Source of the DNA: Piscicola geometra
Taxonomy: Eukaryota; Annelida; Clitellata; Hirudinida; Piscicolidae
Reading direction: 5' to 3'
Length of the DNA stretch: 64,000 nt
NCBI GenBank assembly: GCA_943735955.1
Contig: OX030957.1
Location: forward strand, 3,911,801 to 3,975,800
In this document: in pieces, positions 62,661 through 64,000 of the stretch
Layout of the letters: each line of letters opens with the position of its first letter
Numbering within the stretch: the first letter of the stretch is position 1
The notes under the pieces: model-generated
What the model saw: only the letters and a program-made list of their open reading frames with translations
What the model was told of the DNA's origin: nothing
The model's database searches: none
Made by a program: the position numbers and the translations under genes

Positions 62661-64000
62661 CTGATGACAAGTTAATGATTTTTCTGGTGTTGATTTGTCT
62701 TGGTTCTATGCACTACCACGCCATATGCAATAAGTTCCAATGTATCTCCATCATGGTGCATCACATGTTAATAAGATAATACTTTTTACCTGAATGATTG
62801 AGAATATAGATAATAAATTAACATTTATTTTCCCGCACTTTAAATACATCATCAACTCATCAACCTATCACAGTTATCCTTGTAGTTGGGGTGGAATGAG
62901 CGAAGAAGGCCAGCCAATCATCCACGGCCTCGAGGAGTTCGGAGCACGGGTATTGGACAACCTCTGGAATGCTATCCTCCAATCACGACAAAGCCACATG
63001 GATTCGGTCAAGGACACGGTTTGTGATTGGGGGGGGGGGGGGATTTTATTGTGGAAGCAAAAATAAATTAAAAGTAAAATCAAAATAACAACAATCAAGT
63101 CAAAACAATTAAAACACACAAAATCTCAAAATCAGAAAATAAAAACAAAACAGAACGACGACGAGTTGAGCAGCAGGCGTAGTATGACGACATCGTGGTT
63201 GGAGGGCTTGCGTGGTCGCTTCAGGGGCAGGAAGAGGCTGTTGGAGGCGTGTGTGGCAGCCCTGAACCAGCACAACACTGGTTCGTGCTCTTCTTCGCAT
63301 CGTTCAGTCTATATAGATAATATTAGTTATTGTTGTGATGAGGAGGAAGAGGAGGAGGAGGAGAAGAAGAAAGAAGTTGATGATGAGGATGAGGAGGAGG
63401 AGGAGAAAGAAAAGAAGAAGAAAGAGGTTTATGATGAGGATGATGATGATAATGATGATGACCATCATAAAGGTCTGCTGCTGCTGACTGGAAAACCCGG
63501 TTCTGGAAAATCTTCGCTTTTGGTGAGGCGTCCCTTGTTCTTCAGATAATTAAAACTCATGATTTTTTTCCAAAATTCCTATTTATTCACTCACTCACTT
63601 CCTTACCTACTCTCTCACTCACTCCCTCCCTCCCTCACTCACTCACTCATGCACCACCCATCCAGGCATCTTTGGTTTCGAATTGGTCTGCTGAATTCCG
63701 CAGTCATTGCACCCGCGTTGTGGTGTATTGTGTGGGTGCATATTCGGGCTCTAAGGATGTGGAGCAGATGCTCAAGTATCTGTGCGTTGAGGTGAAGAAC
63801 CAGCAGTCGTACGCTCCCCCTGGCGACTATAAGTTAGTTTCGTCGATTTATCTCTTTTTTTATTTATTTTTTAATATAAGTACTACTTTCCCATTTTATT
63901 GTAATATTTTTAATTTATATAATTAGGCCACCTTCAGTGCCAACCCTGCAACACTCATCCTTCACTCTCCCCTCTTCAAGGAGTCTCTGTCTGGAGTTGC
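48108..64000 (+). CDS. TEP1: TEP1, telomerase/vault-associated protein 1 (5' and central part, 3' end off window)
   Basis: Large RNA-binding NTPase of vault particles and telomerase RNP. Exons: 48108-~48340 (uncertain), 48460-48802, 48913-49041, 49250-49411, 50133-50229, 50638-50852, 51082-51182, 51598-51709, 53151-53196, 53594-53703, 54163-54247, 54713-54777 (less sure), 55110-55135, 55303-55483, 55759-55911, 56114-56212, 56474-56616, 58752-58817, 60037-60129, 60321-60389, 60817-60883, 61130-61239, 61698-61937, 62450-62554, 62874-63018, 63154-63522, 63666-63832, 63927-64000. From 48460 on, about 1,190 codons stay in phase. The order TROVE, vWA-like, DUF4062, NACHT matches TEP1; WD40 repeats should follow beyond the edge. 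The human N-terminal 30-residue repeats are absent. An additional 51-bp exon at 54511-54561 is phase-compatible but unproven. Confidence 0.94.
48460..48802 (+). CDS. TEP1: TEP1 N-terminal Lys-rich and acidic exon
   Basis: After a T-rich acceptor (TTTTTTCAG), 343 bp encode a Lys/Val-rich segment with KVPVK-type repeats (KKVPVKRP, KVPVKTKC, IKVPEKK). An acidic part with DYEYYFERLETRREDV follows. It ends CAAG|GTTGTG in phase 0, feeding the TROVE start. No known domain; low conservation is expected here. Confidence 0.75.
48913..54777 (+). CDS. TEP1: TEP1 TROVE domain exons
   Basis: Ten exons encode the RNA-binding TROVE module shared with Ro60. Markers in order: LALYSRKHLNIRLVSNCLLA, VLPTDWIAVAE, VTKFEQFDEYQLGKYN, a Lys-rich insert, HTLKQLIRRLHISKPVQHVM, AGKRMKLPTPETWETQ, GNKEEVWQDLIDHKKLPFMA, MLRNIRNMLMAGISDKHHAI and NSVINSKQFPFSFFNAFSVL. 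They follow the human TEP1 order closely. The exon at 54713-54777 (REEVGRKKRTLDHKEK) is inferred from phase only. About 45 residues found in the human protein near here are missing or lie in an unseen exon. Confidence 0.93.
49042..49249 (+). repeat. TEP1 intron with (GATGATGGTG) donor-side repeats
   Basis: Starts GTATGATGATGAGGATGATG and continues as GATGAT/GGTGGT to about 49145. It ends TCATCCATCCATCCCCAG. The two ends are partly complementary. Confidence 0.8.
49700..50125 (+). repeat. (CCACCCA)n/(CCACTAC)n minisatellite in a TEP1 intron
   Basis: About 420 bp of C- and A-only-rich repeats before the acceptor at 50132. No AG dinucleotide was seen between about 49525 and 50131. Frames reading through it are low-complexity Pro/Thr/His and not genes. 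Confidence 0.9.
51183..51597 (+). repeat. TEP1 intron: (GGGGGA)n at donor, (CAACCAC)n at acceptor
   Basis: The donor GTGCGG runs into GGGGGA repeats to about 51222. The acceptor side (about 51420-51595) is CAACCAC/CAACAA repeats ending CACGAAG. Confidence 0.85.
51960..53146 (+). repeat. Intronic minisatellite of about 36 branch-point-like units
   Basis: Tandem array with units of about 30 bp of the form CACCCATCCCACTGACCTCC then TCCTTCC. Each unit contains CACTGAC or AACTGAC (a few CTGGC/CTGAT variants), matching the metazoan branch site, followed by a pyrimidine tract. The last unit is followed by the acceptor ATCCGCAG at 53143-53150. It is the acceptor-side part of the TEP1 intron 51710-53150. 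Confidence 0.92.
53430..53580 (+). repeat. (CACT)n repeat before a TEP1 acceptor
   Basis: CACTCACT/CACCCACT repeats end near the acceptor CCCTCCAG at 53593. Intronic. Confidence 0.85.
53959..54152 (+). repeat. (AC)n microsatellite before a TEP1 acceptor
   Basis: Nearly 200 bp of ACACAC with scattered AAAC and CGCG variants, followed by CCTCTCCCAG and the exon at 54163. Confidence 0.95.
54253..54480 (+). repeat. (GATGAT/GGTGGT)n repeat after a TEP1 donor
   Basis: Begins just after donor GTGAGTG at 54248. Its frames give only Asp/Gly or Met/Val runs and are not genes. Confidence 0.92.
54713..54905 (+). repeat. Possible tRNA-like SINE overlapping a TEP1 exon
   Basis: ATAGCCGAGTGTCCGAGG resembles the A box of tRNA-Ser/Leu, and CGCTTCGAATCAGTG at about 54797 contains a B-box core. 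An (ATC)n tail follows at 54838-54905. The A-B spacing (about 80 nt) is longer than in a tRNA gene. The first 65 bp also form the phase-compatible exon. Confidence 0.35.
55110..60389 (+). CDS. TEP1: TEP1 vWA-like region exons
   Basis: Eight exons follow TROVE, including a 26-bp microexon (55110-55135) framed by CCCTCAAG and GTGAGT. Markers are YFIDSDLIEKYKKALNAAVE, TSLIFLDLTDN (vWA-like beta strand), GKISCLLALMCQRG, ADDEVSKYWVEINGCSDQII and RFIAENGDSAQLKFVDNIDK. They match the human segment between TROVE and DUF4062. The intron at 56617-58751 holds an antisense LINE, and 58818-60036 holds a second one. Confidence 0.88.
56829..58634 (-). mobile_element. CR1/L2-like LINE, 5'-truncated, antisense in a TEP1 intron
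   Basis: About 550 uninterrupted codons (minus, stop at 56975) encode a reverse transcriptase: PILKKANLDTTNPANYRPIS, SAYRPYHSTETALLHLTDHI, LASLDLSAAFDPISH, GVPQGSVLGPLLF, YHKYADDIQLL and KLGVTLDSKLTFKNH. The C-terminus ends in FSTFKAKLKTHYFNLAYHS. These boxes are typical of the CR1/L2 group. The endonuclease is missing. The 3' end has GCGCTTCAGTTGCGTGCCCG, GGCGCTATA and an (ATT)n tail. The 5' edge abuts (ATG)n repeats read as a false Met run. The absence of stops indicates a young insertion. Confidence 0.9.
58635..58718 (+). repeat. (ATC)n microsatellite
   Basis: ATC repeats with a few ACC variants between the LINE 5' edge and the acceptor region of the TEP1 exon at 58752. Confidence 0.9.
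58836..58990 (+). repeat. (TTA)n-rich intron segment
   Basis: TTATTATTATT/TTTTATT repeats just after the donor at 58818. Confidence 0.85.
59046..59669 (-). mobile_element. Internally deleted LINE: endonuclease start joined to 3' tail
   Basis: On the minus strand, an open frame from 59669 encodes LQFAHINSRSAANKASLILN, then HHIAIMAITETWISADAP and LCPPGFSVVHQH. This is the N-terminus of an APE-type LINE endonuclease. The frame soon ends (59148). A 3' tail with GAGCGCTTCTGTTGCGTGCC, TTAGCGCTATATAAATG and (ATT)n follows and matches the tail of the LINE at 56829. The rest of the endonuclease and the whole reverse transcriptase are deleted. Confidence 0.8.
59820..60030 (+). repeat. (CAACAAC/CACAAC)n before a TEP1 acceptor
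   Basis: About 210 bp of A/C-only repeats with an internal duplication of CCTCAACAACAACTTCTCAC (near 59859 and 59912), ending near CACACAG at 60036. Confidence 0.85.
60591..60810 (+). repeat. (CAT/CAC)n before a TEP1 acceptor
   Basis: Long CATCATCAC repeats, followed by GAACAG and the DUF4062 exon at 60817. Confidence 0.93.
60817..63018 (+). CDS. TEP1: TEP1 DUF4062 and linker exons
   Basis: The DUF4062 signature CRVFISSTFLDMFSERDLL leads, followed by VVEVDLRWGITEEDA and ELCLSEVIKSEFFIGMLGER. Next come PGASLTHLEFQQCF and KAFFYFRNPAFIK. The last exon has YPCSWGGMSEEGQPIIHGLE and EFGARVLDNLWNAI, as in human TEP1 just before NACHT. DUF4062 is a predicted nucleotide-handling domain found before NACHT-WD40 modules. 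All five exons join in phase. Confidence 0.95.
60990..61115 (+). repeat. (CAT)n before a TEP1 acceptor
   Basis: CATCATCGTCATC repeats, then CCCCTCTCACAG and the exon at 61130. Confidence 0.9.
61240..61697 (+). repeat. TEP1 intron with G/A-rich repeats from the donor
   Basis: Starts GTGAGTGGGATGGATGGAGG and stays G/A/T-rich to about 61600. It ends CCCATCCCACCATGGTCACAG. Minus-strand Ser/Pro-rich frames are shadows. Confidence 0.8.
62270..62445 (+). repeat. (CAACCAA)n before a TEP1 acceptor
   Basis: A/C-rich CAACCAACAACC repeats leading to AAACCACAG and the exon at 62450. Confidence 0.85.
62563..62670 (+). repeat. (GATGAT)n after a TEP1 donor
   Basis: Starts within ten bases of donor GTTAGT at 62555. 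Confidence 0.93.
63154..64000 (+). CDS. TEP1: TEP1 NACHT domain start (incomplete)
   Basis: The exon at 63154-63522 ends with the Walker A loop LLLLTGKPGSGKSSLL. It is continued by SNWSAEFRSHCTRVVVYCVG and DVEQMLKYLCVEVKNQ (63666-63832), and by PPSVPTLQHSSFTLPSSRSL up to the window edge. Between 63281 and 63472 lies an acidic, simple-repeat-coded insert (EEEEEEEEKKK, DDDDNDDD). It can be removed in frame as an intron from GTTCGT to AAAG. Walker B is not yet reached. Confidence 0.93.

Overview
The window is AT-rich nuclear DNA from an invertebrate animal. It carries spliced genes with GT-AG introns, one AT-AC intron, many decayed transposons and strand-biased simple repeats. Nothing fixes the species. 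A Cav2-type calcium channel with alternative IS4 exons, TEP1, and RTE-like and CR1/L2-like LINEs fit a bilaterian, perhaps a lophotrochozoan, but this is a guess. No bacterial genes, CRISPR arrays or rRNA were seen.

Layout. (1) 60-13041, minus strand: the 5' part of a Cav2-type voltage-gated calcium channel alpha-1 subunit. It has a long N-terminal extension, then IS1 to IS4; the remaining exons lie off the left edge. Two competing IS4 voltage-sensor exons and a minor-spliceosome AT-AC intron are visible. (2) 13042-42247: mostly gene-poor AT-rich DNA with LINE, SINE and hAT remnants, a perfect (GATT)n array of about 600 bp, a terminal exon of an unrecognised two-helix membrane protein (minus) and two weaker orphan exons. 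(3) 42248-45903, plus strand: a complete eight-exon glutamine synthetase gene of 364 codons plus stop, followed by a long inverted repeat. (4) 46706-47560: a broken RTE-like LINE. (5) about 48108-64000, plus strand: TEP1 (telomerase/vault-associated protein 1), 27 to 28 exons from the N-terminus through TROVE, a vWA-like region, DUF4062 and the NACHT P-loop, running off the right edge. All splice phases from 48460 onward agree. Its introns are packed with tandem repeats and hold an antisense CR1/L2-like LINE.

The three main genes have unrelated jobs: presynaptic calcium entry, glutamine synthesis, and a vault/telomerase RNP component. They do not form a system. The most unusual content is in splicing: the IS4 exon pair whose joint inclusion makes a stop codon, the AT-AC intron, an AG-free intronic minisatellite of about 36 branch-point-like units in TEP1, and a stop-free, phase-neutral 192-nt segment just before the TEP1 P-loop.
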